Positions 21,565-33,585 are shown, counted from the stretch's first letter. The stretch: 64,000 nt of DNA from Solenopsis invicta (GCF_016802725.1 NW_024105251.1:1-64000); one strand, 5' to 3'. Program-made: numbers and translations. The notes: a model not told the origin generated them from the letters alone.

Positions 21565-21921
21565 AGTCGTGTTCATTATAGTTGCGACACTTTTTCTTAG
21601 ATGCGTTTCTGAACGCGCAACTATAACGAGAGCTGAGGACATGATTGGTTCTTACTTGTGGATCCAGCCAATTACGTTCGCCGCTCAATGAGCAAGACTA
21701 CATTCCAAAAAGCATTAAAGAAAATAGGTTGCAACCTTTTAAGGCTATAACACACACCTTCCATAACCGTAATCATAAAGACGTACCGTAAGAATTAGCC
21801 AATCACAGTCGAGAATTAAGAAATAAGAATCTGAATTCTCGATTGTGATTGGCTAATTCTTACGGTACGTCTTATGTTTACGGTTATGGAAGGTGTGTGT
21901 TATAGCCTTTAGCTCACGACT
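21565..21921. mobile_element. Palindromic element C, copy 3, diverged and interrupted
   Basis: Begins AGTCGTGTTC and ends GCTCACGACT next to GTAC (21922-21925). The left arm has diverged more than copies 1 and 2. Element D is inserted at the TTTTAGCTC position of the right arm. Confidence 0.8.
21742..21908. mobile_element. Palindromic element D with TTA duplication
   Basis: AGGCTATAACACACACCTTC and its complement are at the ends, and both arms continue through a GATTGGCTAATTCTTACGG core. TTA occurs at 21739-21741 and 21909-21911; the uninterrupted element C copies have a single TTTTAGC here. A TTA duplication points to a PIF/Harbinger-type mobiliser. Confidence 0.88.
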
Positions 21922-21925
21922 GTAC

Positions 21926-22491
21926 ATACGCTCGAGTTTTGCGCACACCATGCTTACTCCTACCACGGTACCAAATCAAAAGAAGAACGTTAATGCTCAA
22001 CGATTTTTTTTTATATGCTTAATCTTAATGTCGTTTATATATGCATATACACTTTGCTTTAATAACTGGAAAATTTATAATGGTTTTACCACATGAGGAA
22101 TTGTGAGCAACATCGATCCCTTTACTTTTTTTATTAAAATTGTTAATATTAAATTCATTTAGCGAGTTCATCAAATTGGTCTAGTTGAGATAAGTAAAAT
22201 TTTCATTTTCGGGCTGAACAACGTGTAACTTTTAACGGTATACGTACGGAGAACTAAAAACATAATGAGAAATAGTGTGTAAGTGAAGAGGGAGGGGAGA
22301 GGGAAAAGAACGAGAGAGAACTAAAAGTGAGTGAGCAACAAACTCGCATAAAAAATTGTCATAACAATAACAATAATAATAACAATGATGATAGCAAGAT
22401 TTGAGGTATGTATTTTAAGTAAATCTTCATGTCATGAAACGAAATTAATTTTATGCTATTTAAACAAATCGGGAATATCATTGCTGTTTTT
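21926..22491. other. Spacer, nothing recognised
   Basis: Includes a purine-rich stretch (22270-22335) and an AACAATAA run (22360-22390). The short open frame ending at 22096 has no motif. Confidence 0.5.
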
Positions 22492-22646
22492 AGGGCCAGT
22501 TTCTTAATCTTTGATTAACTTAATTAGTCAATTTTTCTATTAGAATTTGCCAGTTGTATTTGTAAAGTAAAATTGATCAGAAATAACTAATCACTGTTAA
22601 CACCTAACCGATCAGTTAACCAGAGATTGTGAAAGTGATCCTTAGG
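22492..22646. mobile_element. GGGCCAGTTTCTTAATC-type MITE
   Basis: The left end AGGGCCAGTTTCTTAATCTT pairs imperfectly with the right end (GTTAACCAGAGATTGTGAAAG, then a TGATCCT end). About 155 bp, non-coding, more worn than the hairpins above. Confidence 0.65.
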
Positions 22647-22648
22647 TC

Positions 22649-23603
22649 CTATCCAAACAAATTTGCATAGTTGCATGAACATGTGTGGTAATTATTTAGA
22701 ATAGCTGCCTTACCTTAAATTTTGAACAAAATATACTCATTCGACGCATCTTCCCTCAAAACGAAAGAACCTAGTAGAAAAAAGCGGCGGTCTCCTTCGC
22801 GAAGCGAGTTATTAACTATTAAAGTTTGAGACTAGAGGTTAAGACACCTGAACTATCACCGATATAATGGGTATATTCAGTACTACAGTCGCTAACTAAA
22901 TGACTAATAAACTAATTCTTTATTTTAAAATACATGTTTTTTGTTTTAAAAATACGTTTTCTGCTTTAAGATAAAAATTATATAAAAAAATAATTGCATT
23001 TTTAAAGCAGAGAAGTTGTGTTTTTGAAGTAAAGAATTAATGTTTTAAAGCAAAGAATTTAAAAAGACAAATGTGTTTTAAAAAACATTCTTTAAAAATG
23101 CATTTAAAAATGCAAAATATTTTTTTATCAAATTTTTGTGATCCTAAAGTAGAGAATTGTTAGTTTGTTATAGCCACTCAATGAGCTATTATAGTACTGA
23201 ATGCACTCATTGAATCGATGTAGTGAATATTTTAACTTATAAAGTCTCAAACTTTAACGCTTAACATAATAACTAGCACTATTTCCAGTGGCAACAAGTT
23301 GTCACGGTTGCCAAATGAAAGTTGGTCAACTTTTTACTTTGGCAACAGCAACTAATAATTTGTTTTGCAAAGCAAATCACTGTTTTTTTCTGCAAGATTT
23401 TTTTGTTTTGAGTGAAAATGCATCAAATGAATATACTTTTATCAAAATTTGAGGTAAGGTAGTTATTCTAAATAATTACTACATGTGTATAAGAGAATTA
23501 ATTGATCTATTAGCACATGCATAAGAAAATGGATCAATCAATTTCCTTATGCATATGGTTATGTAGTTATGCAAGTTTGTCTGGATAGGTTCTTACTATG
23601 CAA
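22649..23603. mobile_element. Composite palindromic element with GCATAGTTGCATG-type arms
   Basis: 22649-22746 (CCTATCCAAACAAATTTGCA onward) matches in reverse complement the far side at 23406-23603, which has an additional TTATGCATATG segment. A TTAA-flanked element lies between the arms. A diverged relative is at about 55270-55405. Confidence 0.65.
22823..23253. mobile_element. 431-bp TTAA-flanked element
   Basis: AGTTTGAGACT and AGTCTCAAACT face each other and are flanked by TTAA at 22819-22822 and 23254-23257. The arms also share TTCAGTACTA and TAACTAA-type motifs. TTAA duplications are characteristic of piggyBac-like transposons. It has no coding capacity. Confidence 0.7.
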
Positions 23604-24073
23604 TATAATATTTCAACAAATATTACAACTTTAAACTATTGTATTAAACGTTAGATTTGCATTGATACAAAGTTTTAGATTGGTATTCATAGTTGATTGT
23701 TATGTTTAAGATCATCTTAAATATCATCTTGAAATGTCATTAAGCAGAATGCCATGTTAACTTATTAAAACATTATTTAAGGTCTTGAAATGAAAATTGA
23801 CTATGAATATTAACCTTAGTTCCGATTTTGTGTGTATACAAACATACAAATTGATAAACTTTCAGAAAATTGGTAAAAAGTATTTTTGCTAAAAAGAGTT
23901 TTTTCAAGATATGTTTATGAATTAAGTAAACTGTGACATTAATTTATACTTATTCTATACATATAGGTAGTTGACTTTTGTGGGATTTTATAACAGGATG
24001 CTACTTCCATATATGACAGCAAGGCATGCATAAAAACATCTTCCTTTAACAGTTTGAACACAGCACTGATAAG

Positions 24074-24362
24074 ATGGAAGTTTCAATATGGGAAAAAATT
24101 CTCAATTTTGCTGATGTTGTAATGAGAGTGCCACCTCTATTTATCATCGACGAGTTACTTAAAATTGGCCTTGGTTTACCCAATGATAATATTGCACTGA
24201 AAAATAATGAACATAGTTTTAAAACTAGCAATTTATCAAGCATCACTAATTCAATCTCAGCAGTTACAACAGACTCATTTCTGATGGAACAGTTTGATTT
24301 GACTCATCTCGCTTACAAGACTTATATGATAATCATGTTTAAATTTTTATGTTGTTGTATAG
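24074..24362 (+). CDS. Trc8: TRC8/RNF139 homologue, first coding exon
   Basis: The ATG at 24074 follows AATTTC-poor A-rich leader with ATAAG before it. The exon encodes about 96 residues and splits a Gly codon at a clear GTAAGT donor (24363). It contains a DVVMRVPPLFIIDELLK segment that corresponds to the conserved N-terminal LRVP-x-L-(Y/F)-IID motif of vertebrate TRC8/RNF139, next to a hydrophobic segment near the exon end (MIIMFKFLCCCI). When joined to 51952-52319 the frame is kept across a phase-1 junction. TRC8 is an ER-membrane RING E3 ubiquitin ligase linked to sterol-regulated and quality-control degradation. An upstream 5' UTR exon is possible, because TTATAACAG and TTTAACAG acceptor-like sites lie at 23990-24050. 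Confidence 0.85.
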
Positions 24363-24379
24363 GTAAGTCGTACAAGTAG

Positions 24380-25641
24380 AATTGAATTATTTTTTAAACA
24401 GAACTGAGTTAATTTATTGTGTTGCTTTTTGCATGGTAGAATTTATATATCTAGAATCATTGTTTTTATGATAGTTGAAAATTCTCAGTGTGAAAACCAA
24501 AGAGCATTTACAATTTGCTTTTTAGACAAAATTTCTTGAGAACTAAAATTTGTTAATAAAAATAAGTGAAATTAGTACTAATGTGAATAACAATTAAATG
24601 AAGAAGTCATTTTTCGATCAATTTGATGGATGGAGTTTGATAGGTTTAAATCCTGGTTGAAGGGAAAATACTATAGGTTGTTTACTATGGAAAAAAAATC
24701 TGAAAATTTCAGGGAATTTCTTTTTTGTCCTGGAAATCATGGATTTTATAGGATTTTTTTGGTATTTAGGAAAACTTTTGGAATTTTACAATTTAAGGAT
24801 GTTCTAGCTATACAATCAGACAAAAGTTGCTTAAATTTGAAATTGATGAAATTCTACATTTTTATAACTTAAGACGTGCACCATATGTGCTTGTATAATG
24901 TATAGGACTTAAATAATGCCAATTAACATGCTATTTGGCACTATAAATGAATATAGTTGTATATTTTGCAATTTTTGCAATCATTGGCAAAAAACTTTTG
25001 GATGTGATAATTACTAGAAATTAACTGTAAGAAGTGAAAGAACTAGACGCATATTGATAACATTTAATGCAATTTAATGTATATCAGATATCGAATGGTA
25101 CTTAAAAATCTATAAGGTACTTAAATAAATATCATTAACATAATATTTGTTCTTTTAGCACTTTATACAAGTCAAAATAGAATGTGGTTATGTAGTCCAT
25201 TCAGAAATTTGACATTTACTGAAATTTTGCGTCATTTTATTATTGATATATTAATGACCAGTTAGTAAATTGATATAAACTTTTTTTTAGAAATATTGCT
25301 CAATATTTTATTTACTCATAAACAAAGTTTCAGAATATTGGCAATGTTGTTTCTTTATAATTTTGTATAAGTGGAAATGTACTGCTAGACCATAAGAATA
25401 CATGCAAAATTAAAAATTGAATAACTCATGAACCAGTTAGAGGATTGATTTCAAATTTTAAAGATGTGTTCAGATAATAAATAGAAACAATTTATAAAAG
25501 TTTTAAGGCATTGTCAATGTTAGACGTTACCGCCAGTACATCCTTAAATTTAAATTCTATTTTTCTGACAAAATTGATCATTTTTTTCTTGATAATGTAA
25601 AATGTTGACAATCAATTAGCAATAAATATGACATTCACATA
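24380..25641. other. AT-rich intronic spacer
   Basis: No transposon ends or coding frames. The open frame at 24630-24872 is low-complexity Phe/Lys-rich sequence. Confidence 0.5.
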
Positions 25642-25822
25642 CAGGGCTTGACAAAAATGTACATTTTGGCTAATTTTTAGCTAACCCTTTTTCCTCTTGT
25701 TTCACAAATCTGCATGCAAATCTGAATGTCAATCAGCATTTAAACTGCGCGGAAAGTAGTGGGATAAGGGGAAAAATTTAAACTGAAAATTGGCCGAAAT
25801 GTGTATTTTTTGCCGAGTCCTG
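25642..25822. mobile_element. 181-bp MITE with CAGGGCTTGACAAAAA ends
   Basis: CAGGGCTTGACAAAAATGTA at the left pairs imperfectly with the right end (GTATTTTTTGCCGAGTCCTG). Preceded by TA. The arms pair as far as TTTTGGC/GCCGAAA. Confidence 0.75.
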
Positions 25823-25923
25823 ACGTACATTATAATGTAAATTTGATAATTTAATATTAACTTTTTAGTGCATAATTTTGTAATATACATAATTATATTT
25901 ACGCATTTTATCTAAACTATATA

Positions 25924-26826
<903 letters not shown>

Positions 26827-26979
26827 CAGGGTGTCCGGAAACTAGGGAATCTACCGCTTTGAGAAGTGGCTATAACTCGAAAATGACTTATTTCCGGACC
26901 TATGTTTAGCTTTTTTTTCTTCTCTTGAGGTCCCGAATCACGTTCCAAAAATATTTCGGGCGATTTTCCGGACACCCTG
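26827..26979. mobile_element. 153-bp MITE with CAGGGTGTCCGGAAA ends
   Basis: CAGGGTGTCCGGAAA at 26827 and TTTTCCGGACACCCTG ending at 26979 are inverted repeats. It lies between the CA repeat and mariner D. Confidence 0.85.
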
Positions 26980-26985
26980 TATGTA

Positions 26986-28302
26986 CGAGGTGTGATCAAA
27001 AGTAAGGTGACTTTGAATTTCGCGCGCTCTGTACACTCTAATTTCAAAAATTTTTTTTTGTGTTGGTACACTCGTCACGATCATATGTTCACAGTTTTGA
27101 CTATATAGCATGTGTTGTTTTTATATGAGAGGCATAAAGGTTAGACTCGTGTTTGCGTGCTCGGCGATTTTTTGCTGTTGAAAATAATGGAGCAGAGAGT
27201 TTGTATTAATTTTTGTGTAAAAAATGGTATTAAGTGTTCAAAAACTCTTGAAATGTTGACAGTGGCGTACGGTGAGTCAACTTTGAGCAAAAAAAATGTT
27301 TATAAATGATATAAGTTATTCCAAGAGGGCCGAGAAAATGTTAACGATGAACCTCGCTCTGGACGCCCCAGCACGTCAAAAACCGACGAAAATGTTCAGG
27401 AAATGAAAGAAATTGTGTTGAAAAATCGTCGAATCACGATTAGAGAAATAGCTGATGATTTTAACATATCGTTTGGCTCATGCCAATCAATTTTAACGGA
27501 TGTTTTGGGTATGACACGTGTGTCAGCGAAATTCGTTCCAAAACTGCTTAATTTTGATCAGAAGCAGCGTCGCATGAACATCGCCCAAGACATGTTGAAC
27601 GACGTCAATGATGATCCTGATCTGCTCAAAAGGGTTATAACTGGTGACGAAACATGGGTATATGGTTATGACGTCGAAACCAAAGCCCAATCATCTCAGT
27701 GGAAGAGCCCAGGAGAGCCAAGACCGAAAAAGGCACGCCAAGTTCGTTCTAATGTGAAGGTTTTGCTCACAGTTTTCTTTGATTACCATAGCGTTGTGCA
27801 TCAAGAATTCCTACCACAAGGTCGTGCGGTCAACAAGGAGTATTACCTTGAGGTTATGCGGCGTTTGCGTGAATCAATAAGAAAAAAACGTCCGGAAGTG
27901 TGGAAAAAAAATTCATGGATTCTGCATCATGATAATGCACCTGTGCACACGTCGTTACTAGTGAGTACTTTTTTGGCCAAAAACAATACTATCATCACGC
28001 CTCAGCCACCGTATTCACCAGACTTGGCCCCCTGCGACTTTTTCTTCTTCCCAAAATTGAAAAGGCCTATGAAAGGGCGAAGATTTGCGACGATTGAGGA
28101 GATTAGGGCTGCATCGCTGGAGGAGCTCAAGGCAATACTCAAAAGTGCATTTCAGAAATGTTTTGACGACTGGAAAAAGCGCTGGCACAAATGCATTGTA
28201 TCAGAAGGGGATTATTTTGAAGGGGATAACATAATTTTGGATGAATAAATGAATATTTTTTTATAAAAATGAAAAGTCTCCTTACTTTTTTATTACACCT
28301 CG
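26986..28302 (+). mobile_element. Mariner element D, full length
   Basis: The ends CGAGGTGTGATCAAAAGTAA and CTTTTTTATTACACCTCG are flanked by TA at 26984-26985 and 28303-28304. Length is 1,317 bp. Same family as the deleted mariner C. Confidence 0.93.
27187..28248 (+). pseudogene. Mariner D transposase with a single nonsense codon
   Basis: From the ATG at 27187 a 353-codon frame runs to the stop at 28246-28248, with one TGA at 27307-27309 (codon 41). Mariner C has Trp (TGG) in the same VYxWYK motif, so this is one G-to-A change. The frame then carries the AKFVPKLL region, GDETWVYGYD, HHDNAPVHTS and SPDLAPCDFFFFPKLKR. Thirty-four residues lie between the last two aspartates (DD34D). The enzyme excises and inserts the element at TA. 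The N-terminal helix-turn-helix is interrupted, but a shorter open frame from 27403 keeps the whole catalytic domain. Confidence 0.9.
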
Positions 28303-28386
28303 TATGTGCGCGCGCGCGCGTGTGTGTGTGTGTGCGTGTGCGCGTGCGTGCGCGCGCGCGTGATGCGCGCGCACGTATGCGCGTAT
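28303..28386. repeat. Alternating purine-pyrimidine (TG/CG) tract
   Basis: About 80 bp of TGCGCGCG, TGTGTG and CGTGCG units abut the mariner D end. Long alternating CG/TG runs can adopt Z-DNA. Confidence 0.9.
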
Positions 28387-31300
28387 TATTACGTATTTTC
28401 TAAGTGCTACGCCGAAATACATGAATAAACAAGGACGAAAAAATGTACGCAAAACGCGCGCGAGTGCGACGAAAGACACTGATACCGAATTTCCGCTAAA
28501 TTGCAAAAGTTGGACGCTAAACGCGATTACCGGTCGCGTCACCGAATTCGATATCCAACGCTAAATAAAAATCTACACCAATACGCGATAAATCATAAAC
28601 GATTTTCGGGCAAAAACGTGAAATTGTTGCTTGCACGCGGCCAGCTAACTCCTCTACCTGGTAGAGGGGCGAAAAAACGGAGACAGGGGCGAAGCAGCTC
28701 CCACGAAGAAAGATATGGGTAGGCGAGACGACACACACGAAACCAATAAAATTAAAGCCGATTTAACAAGCAACGAACAGTGACAAGCAAGTATTTGAAC
28801 AGTAGCATAGAAAAGTAGGCGACATGAACAAACAACACGCGCAATAATTGAAAGGCACAAGAAATTGATAGCCAGAGCTTAACATTTAAACTTAGGGAAC
28901 TAATATACGCGACACGGAATAAATCTAATACTAAACGCTCTGTACAATGATACGCCGGTACACACGGCCGCGACATTACTCGCGCATGTGCACAAGGGCT
29001 TTGCGGTTTCCTGGTGCAGCCGATTGTCCACGCGTTTTTTACGACGGGACAGACGCGGAGCGCGGCAGCCGACAGTTAGACGGTCAAGTAAATTTCCGTA
29101 CTTGAGATTGACTCAGTAAAGTACGTGCGTTCAACCGCCTCGCGGTAGACGCAACGCCGACACTAACATTAAGAAAATGGAGTCGCAGAATACAATGCTG
29201 CCGTCTCGGTCTGCTCGTGGCCTTACAATGCCGTTAAAGGTTCACCTCGCCGATACCGTCGCGATGATCCTGGTTCTCTCCGGTCTTTGGGCTCTCGGAG
29301 GAGGTTTGGACCAGGCACTCGTCCTCACTTGCCGATATCTAAAATGTCGGGAAGTTACGCTCGCTCGCTTGCTCGTTACGCTTTGCTAGCCAGATTGCAC
29401 GCAAAAGCCGGAAGGATCGCGCTCGATGCGGGATCGATGGACGCGATCCCTTCCACAGGATGCGCGATATCCTTGCGCGTAGCGGCGCGGCCTACCAGCG
29501 GCCCCCCTTTATCTAGCCGTGACGTCACAGCTGTACAGTGACGGCTCTTCGCAGGTGTCGTACGGTCCCTGTCGGCATCCGATCTTTTTGACGCTCTTTC
29601 CGTATTAGTGAACGTCAGCCGCAGATCTCCAATGCAACGGTCCTCTGCCGATATCCTTCAGGATAGTCAGCCGGCATCCGACGACCCTTATCTTGGCCGT
29701 TTGTCAGCTTTAGCCTGACCATTTTCCTGGTATTTTGCGAGCTTTCTACGAGCGGCGCCTATATCTCACCACGCTTGGTCTCCTTTCAATTTCCCTCAAC
29801 GATCTTCCCTCAACAAGCGTGCCTTATACGATCACTCCCGTGTCTTTTCGCTGCGGTCGACATCCCTCGTTGCCGCTGTCCCTCGGCAACGCTTGTTGAG
29901 GTGCCCAATTTTACATGAAAATAAGCCGCGAATAAATAACAATATTTAACGCAAAGACAGTTCCGCCGGAAATTTCCACTCGTGGAGAGTGCCCGGCCCG
30001 GTTGTATGCGCACTCTTGAGCTCCGCGTAGGCGGAAGTACGAAGTGGTGAGGCAGAAAATCTGCCACGTCACAACTCCTTTATGCCAAGCGGGACTGTGC
30101 CGGTCCAGATGCCCTTCTGCAGTCTTGAGCTATTGAGAAAGGCGCTCCTCAGCGACTGAAATTTCCAGCATTTCAAATGTCACATAAAAAGAGAGATCAC
30201 ACAAATTTAGACGGCACAATAAAACAACAAAGATAACGGATTGCGAAAGGAAAAGGTAATTAAAACAAAGACGACACTTTTTGAGTTCAGACGACGCAAA
30301 ATGAAAAAAAAAAGAATTTACTAATTTGAGGACGCGGCGGAGGTATCGTTTAATTTTCCGCCTTACTCTCTTTCCTTCGAAGACCAATATGTTAAATCGG
30401 GGAACAACGAGCGTTCCGGGAGTGAAAGCGTCCGATAATTTGAAGCGGTCCGACAACAGCTTTCCGTGCGTGCCGAATAACTCCAATTCTAAGTCGGTAA
30501 TCGAATCGCGCGGCATCACCGTCTGCGATTGCGGCAGCATGTGATGATATGCGTAACCGATTTTCTCTTCCTTGCTCCACGGGGGTGAGAGAAGAGCGCA
30601 TTCAAACACGTTAAATAATCCACAACGGTTTTGCGCTTCCCTTGCGTACGTCACATTATCTCCTCCCTAACGCGAACTGGAAGTCGGGATCCCCGAATCG
30701 CGTACGCCACGTCGTCGTAAATGCGACCCATGTCGTAAACTTTGCGCGCTTAGCGCGGAACCAATAAAGCGCGACACCCAACAAGAAAAACGGTAGGCAC
30801 CGCAATACATCCACATCGTAATTGGCGTTACAGAATCACAAAAACTTTTTTTAAAATTGAAATACGCGTAAAAAGAAGATGTGCTCAGGTCAATTTTACA
30901 GGAAAATGGAACAAAAATTTAATAAATTATAAGAATTTACTTGTATAGCCCTTACCTAAGGTTAATTTTACCTTAATACAAAAGTGTAACTTGTACGTAC
31001 AAAATGATAGTAGAGCGCACTTTAGAAAACATGCACGAATAACACTGACCGTGTGAAATTACGACTAAACATTTAACAAAAAATATATCCTAATGTGTTT
31101 TTACCACATGCATATTTTGCTCAGCAAAGCTGAACTGTCATAAAACAATCCAAAAGTAGATGATAGGTCTTTTCGCAGATGGCGATATAATTTTCGGATA
31201 GAGAAAACGTACTGCTGCAGCACGGGGAATTCAAAAACCGCGGGCGCGTTTGTTCGAATGCGCCGTGCCTGAGAGCCGGATGGTTATACTCCATAATTGG

Positions 31301-31435
31301 TCAACTTCAATAGCTCTCGTCATTCAAAAACTATTGTCTCGACTTTTCTTCTAAGAACTTTTATTACTTATTTTTATGTAAGGAATCTCGTAGCGTATTC
31401 AATGCTAGGTATTTTTGAAACACTTTGTATATAAA
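28387..31435. other. CpG-rich block without recognisable gene
   Basis: Clearly richer in G+C and CpG than its surroundings from about 28400 to 30830. Open frames at 29177-29389 (+), 29287-29541 (+) and 30130-30654 (-) have no motif that I recognise and overlap one another. A short hairpin CCTCAACAAGCG...CGCTTGTTGAGG occurs at 29811-29901. It could be an old retroelement, an unannotated non-coding exon or a regulatory island. 30850-31430 is A/T-rich with nothing seen. Confidence 0.4.
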
Positions 31436-31683
31436 CAGGGTGTCACAAAATATTTGTTCATGATTTCGTAGGTTGATAGAACAAGTAAAACTGACAAGGG
31501 GAGGATCAGGTGAGTCACTGGGATTTCGATCCCAATTTTTTTAGTTATTCTGAAGACAAAAAAAAGTTTACGTCTCTCAGCGTTTGATCGAATAGGCCTT
31601 TCAAAATAATAAATTTGTGAAAATAGGCCATACCGCGGCGCGCCATATGAGCCTTTCCGGTAAATGTTCTCCCAACCAATACA

Positions 31684-31749
31684 GTCGGCTCCGTACGTTA
31701 GATGCTTGCTTCACAATCGTAAGATCCGGGTTCACTCCCGGATGTGTGC
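31684..31749 (+). other. tRNA-like sequence in the left arm
   Basis: A D-arm-like GGCTCCGTACGTTAGATGC aligns with the usual tRNA box A region, and CCGGGTTCACTCCCGG resembles a T-arm with box B, except that the loop is one base short. A CTTGC...GTAAG pairing gives a possible anticodon arm. The acceptor stem is not convincing, so this is tRNA-like and not a functional tRNA gene. Confidence 0.5.
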
Positions 31750-32408
31750 AATATTTTTTTTTTTTTTTATAAGTGTATTTATCTTGATGATATTAATATA
31801 GTATGCAAATTTCTAAAATAGAAAATTTAATTTAATATCACTTTCTAAACATTAATTTAAATTTAATTTGAAGGGAATTTGAATTTAAGTAATAATATTT
31901 GAAATAATAAATAGGTAATAATAATAATAATATATAAGTTATTTGAAATAGATAATATATAAAGGCAACGTATCTAAATTTTCAAATTGTTTAATTTAAA
32001 ATTTAATTGGAAATAATATTAATAGTATTTTAAAATTCTAGTTTTTAAAATAATTAATCGTAGAAGAAGAATAATAAACTTTTGATTGTGAATGTGAATG
32101 TAACTTTTATTACAAAATTAAATTATTCAAGTATTGCAAATTTATTACAAAATTAAATTATTTTGATGGGGATCAATTACTTGGAAAATTTAAATACGTT
32201 GCCTTTATATGTTATCCAATTTCAAATAATTTATATATTATTATTATTATTATTAGTTATTTATTATTTTAAATATTATTACTTGAATTAAAATTCCCTT
32301 CAAATTAAATTTAAATTAATGTTTAGAAAGTGATATTAAACTAAATTTTCTATTTTAGAAATTTGCATACTATATCAATACATTTATTTAAAAAAAAAAA
32401 AAATATTG

Positions 32409-32474
32409 CACACATCTGGGAGCGAACCCGGATTTTACGATTGTAAAGCAAGCATCTAACGCACGGAGCCGACT
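32409..32474 (-). other. tRNA-like sequence in the right arm
   Basis: Complement of the left-arm version with differences: the T-arm loop is TTCGCT and the anticodon region has CTTTACAATCG. The D-arm block GGCTCCGTGCGTTAGATGC is conserved. The T-stem has a mismatch (CCAG). Confidence 0.5.
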
Positions 32475-32988
32475 GCACTGGTTGGGAGAACAGTTAGCGG
32501 GAAGGCTCATATAGCGCGCCGCGGTATGGCCAATTTTTACAAATTTATTATTTCGAAACTAAGGCCTATTCGATCAAACGCCAGGAGACGTAAACTTTTT
32601 TTTGTCTTTAGAATAACTAAAAAAATTGGATTAAAGTACTAGGGTGACTCACCTGATTCTGCCCTTGTGAGAAAAAAAGTCCTTTACCGTTTTTCAAAAT
32701 TTGCAATAGTTACCATAATAAAAATTAATATAGTCGGCAAATGAGCACATACTTTTCCTACCCACCGCACGCGGGTACTGCCCGTCGCCACACTATAGGC
32801 AACCACGACAAGCGGCGCGGTGAGGCGAGTAAGACAGCCATTGCTGCATTTCCCTTTTCACCGCATGATTAAATTGAAAATTATTTTAATAGTAAATGAT
32901 GCTAACAAGTATCTAATATGGCAATGATGCCAATAAGAACCTCTTTTCCTTAAAAAAAAAATGAAAGAATTTGTTGCGAATAATAACA

Positions 32989-33063
32989 CCTCAGTTAGGA
33001 ATCGAACCTGGGAATCGATTTCCTTTCTTTGTAGGATTGCTGCCATCTTGACCAACTGATCAT
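32989..33063 (-). other. tRNA-like sequence, second palindrome, left arm
   Basis: On the minus strand GATCAGTTGGTCAAGATGGC resembles a D-arm with box A, and CCAGGTTCGATTCCTAAC has a good box B (GGTTCGATTCC). Pairing of the acceptor and anticodon stems is weak. Confidence 0.5.
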
Positions 33064-33270
33064 GTTTAACAAAAACGCATGCTAAAAACGCGTGTGAATA
33101 AATTGTAATAGATAATTTAGACCCATATGAGGATATAAAAACAATTGATCGCGTGTCTTATTGATCGCAACTATATCTTAGCGCTAATATTTATTATGAT
33201 TTTATATACTAAATTCTTTATTATTATGATGATTATTGCGAAAAAAATGCACTGTCTCAGTAAACTTTTA

Positions 33271-33335
33271 AAATGGCTAAGACACACTTGTTCTGGAAGA
33301 TTGGAAGATCCCAGATTTGATCCCTGACTGAGATG
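33271..33335 (+). other. tRNA-like sequence, second palindrome, right arm
   Basis: AATGGCTAAGACAC and CCCAGATTTGATCCCTGAC correspond to the box A and box B parts of the left-arm version, more decayed. Confidence 0.4.
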
Positions 33336-33585
33336 TTATTTTTTGCAGCAAATTCTTTACAGATTTTTAGGAAAAAAAGATTCTCATTGCCACTGTTGCC
33401 ACATAGATAGATGCTTATTAGCACCATTTTTTATTAAATGAAATTTAATAACTTGATATTAGTGATATTACTATAGAAGAATGTATTACAAATGCAATAT
33501 TATGAAAAGTAAATCCTATAAATAAGCGGCGTGCAATATGGGGAATCTTAAAAATGTTTGTAAATTCATCTAAAAAATTTTTTTG

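Larger units (their letters stand above)
31501..32668. mobile_element. 1.17-kb palindromic element with tRNA-like arms
   Basis: The arms of about 480 bp (31505-31985 and 32190-32665) are collinear inverted repeats. They start at AGGATCAGGTGAGTCAC, pass a GCCATACCGCGGCGCGCCATA-type GC block, a tRNA-like stretch and an A/T-rich inner part with TAATAATAATAATA. No target duplication could be confirmed and there is no coding capacity. Confidence 0.85.
31436..32864. mobile_element. CAGGGTGT-family element split by a palindromic insertion
   Basis: Starts CAGGGTGTCACAAAATATTT, then ...GATAGAACAAGTAAAACTGA, as at 38096. The family sequence resumes after 32668 (AAAGTCCTTTACCGTTTTTC and a GC-rich CACGCGGGTACTGCCCGTCG block). 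The right end is not found. The palindrome at 31501-32668 separates the two parts. Confidence 0.7.
32865..33470. mobile_element. Second palindromic element with tRNA-like arms
   Basis: About 32870-33065 matches about 33270-33460 in reverse complement: a GGTTCGATTCCTAACTGAGG-type segment, then AACAAATTCTTT, then ATTGCCA and a TAGATAC/TTAGCATCAT-like stretch. Each arm holds one tRNA-like stretch. The arms are more diverged than those of the preceding palindrome. Confidence 0.7.

Noticed and set aside
24630..24872. 80-aa ORF as an additional Trc8 exon
   Set aside because: It has no similarity to the TRC8 family order, and joining 24362 to 51952 already keeps the frame and the family sequence.
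30130..30654. 174-aa minus-strand ORF as a gene
   Set aside because: No recognisable domain, low-complexity hydrophobic C-terminus, overlapping open frames on the other strand, and a CpG-rich context that lowers stop frequency.
31684..31749. Functional tRNA gene
   Set aside because: The T-loop is one base short, the acceptor stem does not pair and the copy lies in a palindrome arm. Reported only as tRNA-like.
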